Virus record (IMG/VR): IMGVR_UViG_3300025362_000011 | Span: 1-49,538 of that record | Direction: 5' to 3' (one strand) | Length of the DNA stretch: 49,538 bases | Source of the DNA: a virus | Part shown: piece after piece, positions 34,734-42,192 of the stretch | Numbering within the stretch: the stretch's first letter is position 1 | Layout of the letters: each line of letters opens with the position of its first letter | The notes under the pieces: model-generated | Databases searched by the model: none | Seen by the model: only the letters and a program-made list of their open reading frames with translations | What the model was told of the DNA's origin: nothing | Translations under genes and position numbers: made by a program

Positions 34734-35351
34734 ATGTTAAATACTACTAGTTACTTGTCAGAAGCATTCAATACATTACATCGAAGTCGTGAGAAATCTA
34801 CTAATCTAGTTCTAGAGAAAACATCGGGTAATGATATATTTAATAGAGATATCATAGATTATGAAAATGCAGAAAGCATATCTCCATTCCATAAAAATAC
34901 AGATGAGAAGATATTAGTTAAACTGGATGGTATCGTATGGGTTGAAAATTTATCTATTGGTAGTCTAATAATTACTGATCAGAGATTTTTCTATCAACCT
35001 CAATATTATGATATTCCAATGACTAAACATAGTATAGAAATCCCAATTGATAAAATTACAATTGCAGGACATTGGCTGATCAAGGGAGTATCAGGTATAG
35101 TTATTTTTGTTGGTGATACCCATGCTAAGGTTGAGTTCGTTTCAAAAATCCCCCATAAAATGATTAAAGTATGGAAGACTTTTAAACAGTTAAATGGAAA
35201 ATGGAAAGATTTAGATCAGAATAGAATTAATAAAATGCAAAAGAATGGTATACTTAAAGGTTTAGCTTTAGCGAGTGGGTTGGTTATGGCTAAAGGCACT
35301 ATTCTAAAAGGGATCAACTTAGTTTCAAAATTTTTAGGAGCAAAACAATGA
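34734..35351 (+). CDS. PH/GRAM-like domain protein
   Basis: A 205-residue protein. Residues about 55-155 follow the pattern of a GRAM or bacterial PH-like domain: ILVKLDGIVWVENLSIGSLI, then ITDQRFFYQPQYYD, then HSIEIPIDKITIAGHWL, then VIFVGDTHAKVEFVS (strand, 'T/S-D-x-R', strand, 'I-xx-I' helix lead-in, final strands). Such domains bind lipids or proteins. The C-terminal 35 residues hold a weakly hydrophobic Gly/Ala/Leu stretch (GLALASGLVMAKGTILKG), possibly membrane-touching. It overlaps the next small gene by ATGA and leads into the metacaspase gene. Confidence 0.5.
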   Translation: MLNTTSYLSEAFNTLHRSREKSTNLVLEKTSGNDIFNRDIIDYENAESISPFHKNTDEKILVKLDGIVWVENLSIGSLIITDQRFFYQPQYYDIPMTKHSIEIPIDKITIAGHWLIKGVSGIVIFVGDTHAKVEFVSKIPHKMIKVWKTFKQLNGKWKDLDQNRINKMQKNGILKGLALASGLVMAKGTILKGINLVSKFLGAKQ

Positions 35352-35497
35352 ATATAGATAAAGTAGCAAAATACCATAAAGCAGTACATGAAACATTAGG
35401 TCATTCAAAAGAGAGAATTAATAAAATGGTTCACTCTAAGTGGTTTGATGATGATGTTGATATTAAAACAGAGAAGAATGATGTAAAGAAAAAATAA
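35348..35497 (+). CDS. Small charged protein upstream of the metacaspase
   Basis: A 49-codon ORF that starts inside the stop of the PH/GRAM-like gene (ATGA). Rich in Lys, Asp and His (YHKAVHETLGHSKERINKM), helical, with an acid-basic tail. It ends 13 nt before the metacaspase. It could be a regulator or substrate of the protease, but there is no direct sign. Confidence 0.55.
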   Translation: MNIDKVAKYHKAVHETLGHSKERINKMVHSKWFDDDVDIKTEKNDVKKK

Positions 35498-35510
35498 GTG
35501 AGGTGATATT

Positions 35511-36308
35511 ATGTATGACAAAGTAGCAGTAAACATAGGTATTAATAAATATCCAAACCCAGCCAATAGACTTAATGGTTGTGTTCCTGATGCAAAATTA
35601 ATGAGAAGAGATCTCATGAAGAAATTTAATTTTGATAAGAGTTTTCTTTTGTTGGATTCAAAAGCAACATATGAACGAACAGTTAACACAATAGAATCAT
35701 CATTGAAGATGTTAAATGATGGTGGTCATTGGGTATTCACTGTTTCAAGTCATGGAACAACAGTACCTGATAGAAACGGAGACGAGAAAGATAAAAGAGA
35801 TGAAGCCATATGTTTATATGATAGAATTTTAATTGATGACGTGTTTAGGAAAATACTATTACATGCTCCACATAATATGAAAATGACTATCATTACTGAT
35901 TGTTGTCATAGTGGGACAATCACACGTGGATCATATATTAGGAAGTTTGGTAGTATGCCAGCAAATAAATATGCAAAACCTAGATACCTTCCTCCTAATG
36001 ATGATTCATTCGCAATGTCAAATGATGTTCTATCTTCTCGAGTACCTGCCTTTATCCCGCAAGAAGAGATGAATGAAGTTTTAATCACTGGATGTATGAG
36101 TCATGAGTTTTCTTATGATGCAGTATTTAATGGTAAATACAATGGAGCACTAACTTATAATCTTTCTAAAATTTTTAATAAATATCAAGATATTACTTAT
36201 AATCAATTAATGGCATTGATTAAAGCTGAACTTCCGTCAACTCATTATCCTCAGACTCCACAATTAGAAGGTAGTGAAGCAAATAAAAAGAGGATCATAT
36301 TCAGTTAA
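35511..36308 (+). CDS. Metacaspase-like cysteine protease (peptidase C14 fold)
   Basis: A 265-residue protein with SD AGTGAGGTGAT. The caspase-fold signs are complete: start VAVNIGINKYPNPANRLNGC (6-24) followed by PDAKLMRRDL; catalytic His in VSSHGTTVPD (His81); acidic pocket DEAICLYD (97-104), typical of Arg/Lys-specific metacaspases; and the Cys loop IITDCCHSGT (Cys132). Later blocks VLITGCMSHEFSYD and YNGALTYNLSK match the p10-like part. The protein has no prodomain and no membrane segment, so the protease would be cytoplasmic. It is last in a four-gene run with a PH/GRAM-like protein and two tiny ORFs. Confidence 0.85.
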   Translation: MYDKVAVNIGINKYPNPANRLNGCVPDAKLMRRDLMKKFNFDKSFLLLDSKATYERTVNTIESSLKMLNDGGHWVFTVSSHGTTVPDRNGDEKDKRDEAICLYDRILIDDVFRKILLHAPHNMKMTIITDCCHSGTITRGSYIRKFGSMPANKYAKPRYLPPNDDSFAMSNDVLSSRVPAFIPQEEMNEVLITGCMSHEFSYDAVFNGKYNGALTYNLSKIFNKYQDITYNQLMALIKAELPSTHYPQTPQLEGSEANKKRIIFS

Positions 36309-36326
36309 TATAGATGGATTTTTATA

Positions 36327-36351
36327 TCTATATATATTAAATAATGAATAG
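36327..36351 (+). promoter_or_regulatory. Copy 2 of the 25-nt TCTATATATATT element
   Basis: Begins TCTATATATATTAAATAATG. It lies 18 nt after the metacaspase stop and overlaps by 6 nt the 5' side of the tRNA-like fold. Confidence 0.5.
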
Positions 36352-36420
36352 ATAACTCAATTTGGTAAGAGTAATCGGTTAAAACCCGAGAGGTTATGGG
36401 TTCGAATCCCATTCTTTTTT
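36346..36420 (+). tRNA. tRNA-like gene, anticodon uncertain (AAA as folded), no encoded CCA
   Basis: D arm ACTC-AATTTGGTAA-GAGT (36355-36372) and T arm ATGGG-TTCGAAT-CCCAT (36396-36412) are canonical. The anticodon stem has TCGG/CCGA plus an A-G mismatch, with loop TTAAAAC giving AAA at 34-36, which would be Phe but with an unusual A34. The acceptor stem GAATAGA / TCTTTTT has one T-T mismatch and one G-T pair. The variable loop is 5 nt. It could be a working but odd tRNA or a decayed one. Confidence 0.5.
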
Positions 36421-36462
36421 GATCATGTTAATGAAAAAAATTAATATGATTAGAAAAGGGTT

Positions 36463-36487
36463 TCTATATATATTAAATTATAAATAG
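36463..36487 (+). promoter_or_regulatory. Copy 3 of the 25-nt TCTATATATATT element
   Basis: Begins TCTATATATATTAAATTATA, 156 nt before the gene at 36643. Its last base is the first base of a small stem-loop, as in the other copies. Confidence 0.5.
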
Positions 36488-36572
36488 AAGATAATTGTCT
36501 TCATGTTTTTAAACCCTTAACGTAATCATTTAGTCCAAACTAATTAAAATTTTGATTATGTTAAGGGTTTAA
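36487..36572 (+). other. Structured leader of the gene at 36643: a small and a large stem-loop
   Basis: GAAGA/TCTTC (36487-36502) forms a 5-bp stem with a 6-nt loop. Next, 36509-36528 and 36553-36572 form a 20-bp stem with a single G-T pair and a 24-nt loop containing no conserved motif I know. No T run follows, so the large hairpin may be a leader structure or processing site rather than a terminator. The remaining ~70 nt to the start codon are AT-rich without other signals. Confidence 0.5.
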
Positions 36573-36642
36573 TTTACATAATAAAATTTCTTTCTTCTGT
36601 TATTTTTTCGCTCTTATGAACCCAAATATATAAGGAGATTCG

Positions 36643-37536
36643 ATGAGAAAAGGAATTAAACCAGAATTAATAATTCATAATGATATTGTAGTAGGGGTAA
36701 ACATGAGTTCAGATTTTTGTGCTGAACATGAATGGGGTATCGATAACATCAGAGATAACCTAGGATGCAAAAAAGCATCTCGAGAAGTTCTTGGTATTGA
36801 AAGTCGCAAGATATTCAATATCGAACCTGATTCATTATTCTATGTGAAAGGTAAGAAATTCCTCTTACTTGCATTGACAACTCATATCGATAATGATGAT
36901 AATCGAAAAGCCCTCATGGATAGTGATAAACTGGATAAAGGAGAATCACCTTTCCGTGATTTACATTGTTGTGACGATCAAGTTACTGCGGCTTGGAGTG
37001 AAGATGATTTCGGTATAATTGCACCGATTGAACATATTCAATTCTTTGATGATTTATATGAAGCAATGATTACTCAGAATGCAGCGATATGGTTTTCAAG
37101 TAAAGGTGCATGGATTGAAAATGCGGGATTGTGTATCGGTATCATTGATCGTATGCCACCTGAGTTTATTGAATCACTCCATGCATATGATGTTGATCAG
37201 TACCAACTACTGGATGCAAGTAATGCAACTGGTATCAAAGAAAAGATTGATAAGTTGAATGAAGTAGAGCGAGAAAAGACTGATACTTTTAGTCCACGTC
37301 TCGGATATCATGCTTTATCTCCAAGATGGATCAGTGAAGGTGAGAAATCAAAATCAAAACATCCAGTGATTTATTGGCTGAATCCGATGAATCAAGATAA
37401 GACGAATTTTGGATGGTATACAGTAGAAATACTAGAACAGTGGGTTGATGGGAAAGGTCCGATCCCAATGTCAAATAAAGAATTGAAAGAGAGAAGGAGG
37501 ATACGAAAACGTGAAAATTCAATTAAAAATGATTGA
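36643..37536 (+). CDS. Hypothetical protein, possibly highly expressed
   Basis: A 297-residue protein with strong SD (AAGGAGAT). It is acidic in the middle and basic at the C-terminal end (KELKERRRIRKREN). Notable segments are FCAEHEWGIDNIRDNLG (25-41), DLHCCDDQVTAAWSEDDFG (about 105-123) and SPRWISEGEKSKSK with PVIYWLNPMNQDKTNFGWYT near 225-260. No motif recognised. Base use is less AT-rich than neighbours. It is the first gene of the long operon running to about 46.1 kb, and has the long structured leader described above. Confidence 0.55.
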   Translation: MRKGIKPELIIHNDIVVGVNMSSDFCAEHEWGIDNIRDNLGCKKASREVLGIESRKIFNIEPDSLFYVKGKKFLLLALTTHIDNDDNRKALMDSDKLDKGESPFRDLHCCDDQVTAAWSEDDFGIIAPIEHIQFFDDLYEAMITQNAAIWFSSKGAWIENAGLCIGIIDRMPPEFIESLHAYDVDQYQLLDASNATGIKEKIDKLNEVEREKTDTFSPRLGYHALSPRWISEGEKSKSKHPVIYWLNPMNQDKTNFGWYTVEILEQWVDGKGPIPMSNKELKERRRIRKRENSIKND

Positions 37537-38020
37537 TCCAACTGATTCTGATAAAATGATTGATCATACATTTGACTTGAATGATAAACATAAATCGCAT
37601 ATTCATAAAATAATGGATATGGCTGATAGCGGACTGATTGTTCTCCCAGTCGATATTATTATCACTAATAAGAACTGTAAAATTAATCTAGATGGTATTC
37701 TTTCACTGCGAACTAATCCAAATCAGATAACATCACTCATGTCATCATCTAGTATGGCGAAAAGAATTGGTTATATCAATGTAAGACCAGTAAAGGAAAT
37801 CCCGATGGTAGTTAATATGGAAGAAGGAAAAGATAATGTACCTGAATGGAAAATAAAATATATTGATGCTGGATGTATTCATGGTGATGTAATTGTTAAA
37901 TCAGACAATAAATTTACTGCTATTGTTTCTGTTTCCGCTCCGAATCGAGATATCAAAAGTTGTAAGAGAGTTAAAAAATCAAAAGGTTTTTGGAAAGGAT
38001 GGTTCACACATGATAAGTGA
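37511..38020 (+). CDS. Hypothetical protein (GTG start)
   Basis: A 169-residue protein that overlaps the end of the preceding gene by 26 nt. GTG is preferred as start because AAGGAGG sits 10 nt before it; an ATG six codons later is the alternative. Beta-rich middle (DIIITNKNCKINLDGILSLR; CIHGDVIVKSDNKFTAIVSV) and a basic C-terminus (KSCKRVKKSKGFWKG). No family recognised. Confidence 0.55.
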   Translation: MKIQLKMIDPTDSDKMIDHTFDLNDKHKSHIHKIMDMADSGLIVLPVDIIITNKNCKINLDGILSLRTNPNQITSLMSSSSMAKRIGYINVRPVKEIPMVVNMEEGKDNVPEWKIKYIDAGCIHGDVIVKSDNKFTAIVSVSAPNRDIKSCKRVKKSKGFWKGWFTHDK

Positions 38021-38489
38021 TATCACAACAGCAAATCCTCTAGTTACAAAAGAGGATCTTGGAGATCATAAAAGTGTTGGATTAATTGTACGGAATCATT
38101 ACAAACCAGATCACATTGCTATTTTCTTCCATGAGAAATATCAATTCTACACGATTCCTATTGATAAATGTCAAGACATCTTATATGGCGTCATGACTGA
38201 AGCTAAAGAAGAATTAGGTATTGATGTGGTTATGTTTAATGATATCGCTGGATTTACCAAGACGTATGATAGAGGAAATGGAATAAAAACAACAGTTGAA
38301 TGTCATCTGATTGATATTGAATCATATAACGGTGAACCATTCAATGCTGAACCAGATAAACATCCATCTATGTTATGGTGCACATTAGAAGAAATTGTAT
38401 TGATGATGGCTCATGATAAAAAGTTTTCTGATATGACAATATTTTGTGTATCAGTTTTAAGAATCTTAGAAAGGGGATCAATTAAATGA
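38010..38489 (+). CDS. Nudix-like hydrolase, motif degenerate
   Basis: Start placed at ATG 38010 (AAGGAT 9 nt upstream); the frame is open further left, but only inside the previous gene. 159 residues. The fold pattern is Nudix-like: strands SVGLIVRNHYKPDHIAIFFH, then the helix GVMTEAKEELGIDV (about 61-74), which matches the REUXEEXGU core with Thr for the first Arg. The conserved Gly and Glu before it are less clear. Nudix enzymes clean up or decap nucleotides; the weak box may mean altered substrate or loss of activity. Confidence 0.55.
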   Translation: MISDITTANPLVTKEDLGDHKSVGLIVRNHYKPDHIAIFFHEKYQFYTIPIDKCQDILYGVMTEAKEELGIDVVMFNDIAGFTKTYDRGNGIKTTVECHLIDIESYNGEPFNAEPDKHPSMLWCTLEEIVLMMAHDKKFSDMTIFCVSVLRILERGSIK

Positions 38490-38653
38490 ATTACGGTGAT
38501 TGGGGTAATATTTTAATAGCGATTGGATATGTTCGAAGTCGATATGTTCAGTTTAGTGCATATAGAAACTATACATCAGGACCAACAGCTAATACTGGTA
38601 TATTAAATGAGATCTTTGAAATTTTTACGCCCGGATCTCCGAAAGGATGTTAA
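38486..38653 (+). CDS. Small hypothetical protein
   Basis: A 55-codon ORF that begins inside the stop of the Nudix-like gene (ATGA), with AAGGGGAT as SD. Tyr/Gly-rich (MNYGDWGNILIAIGYVRSRY). It ends 1 nt before the next gene start. No function visible. Confidence 0.55.
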   Translation: MNYGDWGNILIAIGYVRSRYVQFSAYRNYTSGPTANTGILNEIFEIFTPGSPKGC

Positions 38654-38654
38654 T

Positions 38655-38912
38655 ATGGGATTGGCTAAAAAATTCTTATGTACTTGGTGGGAAGAAGGAA
38701 AACATCTCAGAACAATTCGATTCAATAAACTAAAATTATTACAATTTAAATTAATGAAAATTCGGTGCAATGAAAATCATCATGTATATTTACATCTTGG
38801 AACTATTCCGAATGATGCTACAAAAGATGAAATTGAATTATTTTTATATGATATACAATATACTCTGAAAGAAAAGTATGGATTAAAAGGAGAAGACATT
38901 GAAATTGATTAA
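38655..38912 (+). CDS. Small hypothetical protein
   Basis: Start set at ATG 38655 since AAGGA is 7 nt upstream; a longer frame from 38607 would overlap the previous gene. 85 residues, basic, with LCTWWEEGKHLRTIRFNKLK and an acidic C-terminal helix (DEIELFLYDIQYTLKEKYG). Unknown. Confidence 0.55.
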   Translation: MGLAKKFLCTWWEEGKHLRTIRFNKLKLLQFKLMKIRCNENHHVYLHLGTIPNDATKDEIELFLYDIQYTLKEKYGLKGEDIEID

Positions 38913-39078
38913 TGTATTCAAAATCGCCGTTTATATAATATATGGTTTGATAACTATATATTCAACTATATTTTGTATGTCATGGATGTGGCGCAATCCC
39001 AAAGCAAACACAATGACATGTCTAAGAGATTTTAAACATGTTATAGTATTTGATAAAATGGAGACTTATCAGAAATGA
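38899..39078 (+). CDS. Small membrane protein (TTG start)
   Basis: A 59-codon ORF starting at TTG, with AAGGAG 6 nt before it, overlapping the previous gene by 14 nt and the next by ATGA. One membrane segment near residues 8-30 (KIAVYIIYGLITIYSTIFC), then a charged tail. Orientation and role unknown. Confidence 0.6.
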   Translation: MKLINVFKIAVYIIYGLITIYSTIFCMSWMWRNPKANTMTCLRDFKHVIVFDKMETYQK

Positions 39079-39536
39079 GTGATCTAGTAAATCGAGAGAA
39101 GATTCAGGAGTTTCTAAAGCTCCCGAATCTTGATAAACAATTATATGCTTTGCTAGCTGAATATGTTAAGACTGATGTAAATGGATGTTCAAATTCATTA
39201 GAATGGATTTCACATCTAGCTAAACAAGAAACATATAAACTTCGTAAAGAGTGTTGTCATACTATGAGTGGTCTTGAACAGATGATCCATTTCGATGGAT
39301 GTGAGTTAACAGGACATCATCTAGTAACTTCAACAATAAGAGCAGTCATGGCCTACTTCCCAATGGCCCATCCTGGTGGGGCAAGTGAATTGGGTAAAAG
39401 ATTTTTTAAGCGATTTGTAATTGCCCTCAGAGAATCTCATGAAGTATTGATTGATAGTAGCTGGTCCACTAGAGTAGTAGAATGTAATGATTATTTAAAG
39501 TTGGTATTGAAAAATAACCCAGAAGGAACCCTATGA
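39075..39536 (+). CDS. Hypothetical protein
   Basis: A 153-residue helical protein with several Cys and His residues (ECCHTMSGLEQMIHFDGCEL, about 59-78) that are not in a standard zinc pattern. Coupled to both neighbours by ATGA overlaps. No family recognised. Confidence 0.55.
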   Translation: MSDLVNREKIQEFLKLPNLDKQLYALLAEYVKTDVNGCSNSLEWISHLAKQETYKLRKECCHTMSGLEQMIHFDGCELTGHHLVTSTIRAVMAYFPMAHPGGASELGKRFFKRFVIALRESHEVLIDSSWSTRVVECNDYLKLVLKNNPEGTL

Positions 39537-39676
39537 AAAAAGAAGAAACAATACAACTCGCCTGCCAACTTGCATTTGAATATCCAGATTGTAACAGTGA
39601 GCATATGGAAGCCACTATGGATACTTATGATGAAAAAATTATGACTTGTGATACTGGTGGTGATGGTGAAGATTAG
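39533..39676 (+). CDS. Small acidic protein
   Basis: A 47-codon ORF overlapping its neighbours on both sides, with SD AGAAGGA. Acidic tail (CDTGGDGED), three Cys residues. Unknown. Confidence 0.55.
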   Translation: MKKEETIQLACQLAFEYPDCNSEHMEATMDTYDEKIMTCDTGGDGED

Positions 39677-40151
39677 TAAAATAATATTCCTTGACTTTGA
39701 TGGAGTCATAGTAATTCAAAAAGATAGGTTTATTAATATAGATCCTGATTGTGCAAAGCATTTAAAAAGGATTCTAGATGAAACAGGGGCCTTCATTGTT
39801 ATCACGTCAACTTGGAGACTAATACATAAATTTATTGAATTGAAGGAGATGTTATCTAAACATGATATTTCTAAATGTGTATTAGGAATAGTAAATAGAC
39901 GTGATGAAGAAGGTAATGATCATCGAGGTAATGAAATTGATATATGGCTTCATGTGAATCAAGGTCGAGCTAATATCGATGTTAAACGGTACGTTATCCT
40001 TGATGATGAAAAATATCAATTAGAAAATTACTTAGATGTTTTGGTACAGACTGATTCTTATACTGGGATGAATTCAAAACATGCAGATCAAGCAATTAAG
40101 ATATTGAATGGAATTAACTTAGAGGATAAAAATGCAAAAAAAGAGATGTGA
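39663..40151 (+). CDS. HAD-superfamily hydrolase (HAD_SAK-like)
   Basis: Start set at ATG 39663; a GTG at 39648 is possible. 162 residues. Motif I IIFLDFDGVIV (D11, D13), motif II FIVITSTWR (Thr near 50), HRGNEIDIWL near 90 and the acid block RYVILDDEKYQLENYL (about 109-124). This order is seen in compact phage/viral HAD proteins related to polynucleotide-kinase phosphatase domains. With the P-loop kinase at 41725 it could form a nucleic acid end-repair pair, which is inference. Confidence 0.7.
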   Translation: MVKISKIIFLDFDGVIVIQKDRFINIDPDCAKHLKRILDETGAFIVITSTWRLIHKFIELKEMLSKHDISKCVLGIVNRRDEEGNDHRGNEIDIWLHVNQGRANIDVKRYVILDDEKYQLENYLDVLVQTDSYTGMNSKHADQAIKILNGINLEDKNAKKEM

Positions 40152-40365
40152 TAGATGCGGAGAAGAATTCTTTTATAGTGAAGATGATGATATTCGAGAT
40201 AATGATTTAATTCAAATTGATATCAGGAAAGTTGTCATTGATGAAAATGGAAATACATGTCCATTATTTTCTATCCCACCAGATAAGAGACGATTAGTGG
40301 GAGATAAATTTATCAAGATGATATGTCATAACTGTTTGCCATTAAAACAAAAGATTGGAGATTAA
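40132..40365 (+). CDS. Small zinc-ribbon-like protein
   Basis: A 77-residue protein with CDRCGEEF (6-13) and MICHNCLP (near 65-70), two CxxC pairs that would bind one zinc. The linker is acidic. It overlaps the HAD gene by 20 nt and ends just before the peptide deformylase gene. Function unknown. Confidence 0.6.
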   Translation: MQKKRCDRCGEEFFYSEDDDIRDNDLIQIDIRKVVIDENGNTCPLFSIPPDKRRLVGDKFIKMICHNCLPLKQKIGD

Positions 40366-40366
40366 A

Positions 40367-40927
40367 ATGATAGTTACAAATCAAGAGCATCTTTGTGAAC
40401 CTTCAACTGATATTAAATCAGTGGAGGAAGCAAAGGAAATTTTACATCTGCTAGATAGAGAGATGCAAAATCATCCAAATGGAGTAGGGTTATCAGCTAT
40501 ACAGATAGATATCTCTAAGAGGGTGGCCTTGATTAAATATAAAGGTGAACGGTACACCCTTATAAATCCAACCATAGAGAACACTGAGGATGAGTTCTTT
40601 CACCACAATGAAGGTTGTTTATCATTCCCAGGACGATTTTGTACAGTTCCGAGATTTAAACAAATCACTCTTAATAATACTGTGTTTGATGAATCAGCCC
40701 CTGATGGATGGAGAGAAGAAAGAACTGTACATTATGTTGGTGATGATGGTGATGATTTAAGTCCAATTATTATTCAGCATGAAGTTGATCACATGAATGG
40801 GATCCTTATGGTTCATAAAGAAATCATTCTAGAGCCTGTTATTGTTGATGAAAAAATTGGCAGAAATGATCCATGTCCATGCGGAAGTGGAAAGAAGTAT
40901 AAAAAATGTTGTCTAAAAAAAGGATAA
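40367..40927 (+). CDS. def: Peptide deformylase with C-terminal SEC-C motif
   Basis: Start set at ATG 40367 (GGAG 7 nt before); a TTG four codons earlier is less likely. 186 residues. All three PDF motifs are present: GVGLSAIQ (39-46), EGCLSFPG (82-89) and QHEVDH (137-142), giving the Cys-His-His metal site and the catalytic Glu. After about residue 160 comes a SEC-C zinc motif ([19 protein letters not shown], 164-182), as found in SecA and some ribosome- or chaperone-linked proteins. The enzyme removes the formyl group from nascent proteins. PDFs are known in phages, but the SEC-C tail is unusual and may bring it to ribosomes. Confidence 0.85.
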   Translation: MIVTNQEHLCEPSTDIKSVEEAKEILHLLDREMQNHPNGVGLSAIQIDISKRVALIKYKGERYTLINPTIENTEDEFFHHNEGCLSFPGRFCTVPRFKQITLNNTVFDESAPDGWREERTVHYVGDDGDDLSPIIIQHEVDHMNGILMVHKEIILEPVIVDEKIGRNDPCPCGSGKKYKKCCLKKG

Positions 40928-40931
40928 TTTG

Positions 40932-41483
40932 ATGGATAAATCATATATTGATGTTACTGAAGGTGATGATGTACCATTACCACAACCAAATACTCTGAGA
41001 TCCCCAAATCTCTTTAAAATCCCGTACAGTACAAAATTCCCATATAGAGATCCTATTACTCAACAAATTAAATATCGAATTAATAAGGTATTTATGATAG
41101 TCAGGGCCAATAATGAGAACCATGCTGAAAATTTATTCAATGAATATTCAAAAGGCAAAGATTGGATTATTGATATCGGTAATTGTGAACCAATAGACCT
41201 ACTAGTTGATTCATCCATAACGAATGATCAATCATCACAAATGTCTATAATAACATTTATTCATCATGTTGAAAATAATGTTAAATGTTACATTAAAATA
41301 GCTAAAGAATCAGTTTTTAGAAATAAACACATGAATGAATTAAAAAATATAAATGAACTTGATAATTTAGATCAAAAAATAATTGATGCATTATTTGTTG
41401 ATTTTATTAATTTTGTTGCTCTGAAGAAAGGTGTTGATTATGCTATGTATACTAAAGATTTAAAGAATAAATTAAAATCATAG
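40932..41483 (+). CDS. Hypothetical protein
   Basis: ATG 40932 preferred over TTG 40929. 183 residues, acidic N-terminus with Pro (EGDDVPLPQPNTLRSPNLFK), mixed alpha/beta core and a basic helical end. No motif recognised. It lies 4 nt after the deformylase stop. Confidence 0.5.
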   Translation: MDKSYIDVTEGDDVPLPQPNTLRSPNLFKIPYSTKFPYRDPITQQIKYRINKVFMIVRANNENHAENLFNEYSKGKDWIIDIGNCEPIDLLVDSSITNDQSSQMSIITFIHHVENNVKCYIKIAKESVFRNKHMNELKNINELDNLDQKIIDALFVDFINFVALKKGVDYAMYTKDLKNKLKS

Positions 41484-41492
41484 GAGAATTCA

Positions 41493-41699
41493 ATGGATGG
41501 GTACTATATAATCTCAGAAGCAATTGGAAAGATGTTCAATATGTCTCGACTTCAAAAGAGTCTTGATAAGAATGAAAAAAAGATGAAAGCTTTAAAGAAA
41601 AAACATGGTCCCACAGTCACGTACACTAGTAAAGAAGCTATGAAATTAGCAAAGAAAATCCGAGATATTAGACAAAAAATATCATCTGGAAATTTCTAG
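41493..41699 (+). CDS. Small basic helical protein
   Basis: A 68-residue protein with AGGAG ahead of the ATG, mostly Lys-rich helix (RLQKSLDKNEKKMKALKKKH) and a second helix. Could bind nucleic acid. Unknown. Confidence 0.55.
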   Translation: MDGYYIISEAIGKMFNMSRLQKSLDKNEKKMKALKKKHGPTVTYTSKEAMKLAKKIRDIRQKISSGNF

Positions 41700-41724
41700 G
41701 AAATTATAAATTGGAGAGTTTAAA

Positions 41725-42192
41725 ATGGCGAAATTGTCTATGATGTGTGGATACCCTAGAAGTGGGAAATCCACATGGATTAAAAAAAACAAAGGTACCA
41801 GATTAGTAATTGAACCAGATTGGGTTCGAAGAGAGATTCTAGGTCACACCTTCCATCAACCGGCAGAACCAATAATATGGTTAATAGCTGATAGTTTCAT
41901 AAGAGTTTGTCTAAGTCAAAACCAAGATGTTATATTAGACGGAATCAATCTACAGCCTTTTATTCGTTCAAAATACATTCATCTCGCACAATCTCTAGAT
42001 TGTAAAATTGAATGTATATGGGTAGATACGCCCATAGATGAATGTATTCGAAGAAATGAAGAGTCTGATATTAATAACAAATTACCAACATCAATATTAA
42101 TTGGAAAACAATCAGTATTTGTGACTCCGAAACTAGAAGAAGGTTTTAGTTCAATCACTATTATACACACAGGAGAGACATGCAAGAAATAA
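41725..42192 (+). CDS. P-loop kinase (AAA_33 / polynucleotide-kinase-like)
   Basis: A 155-residue protein with SD GGAGAG. Walker A GYPRSGKST (9-17). VIEPDWVRREILG (about 28-40) is the substrate-binding Asp block typical of zeta-toxin/PNK-type small kinases, DVILDGINL (about 71-79) is Walker B-like, and the lid carries CIRRNEES. The substrate may be a nucleoside, a nucleic acid 5' end or another small molecule. The stop is overlapped by the next gene (12 nt). Confidence 0.7.
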   Translation: MAKLSMMCGYPRSGKSTWIKKNKGTRLVIEPDWVRREILGHTFHQPAEPIIWLIADSFIRVCLSQNQDVILDGINLQPFIRSKYIHLAQSLDCKIECIWVDTPIDECIRRNEESDINNKLPTSILIGKQSVFVTPKLEEGFSSITIIHTGETCKK

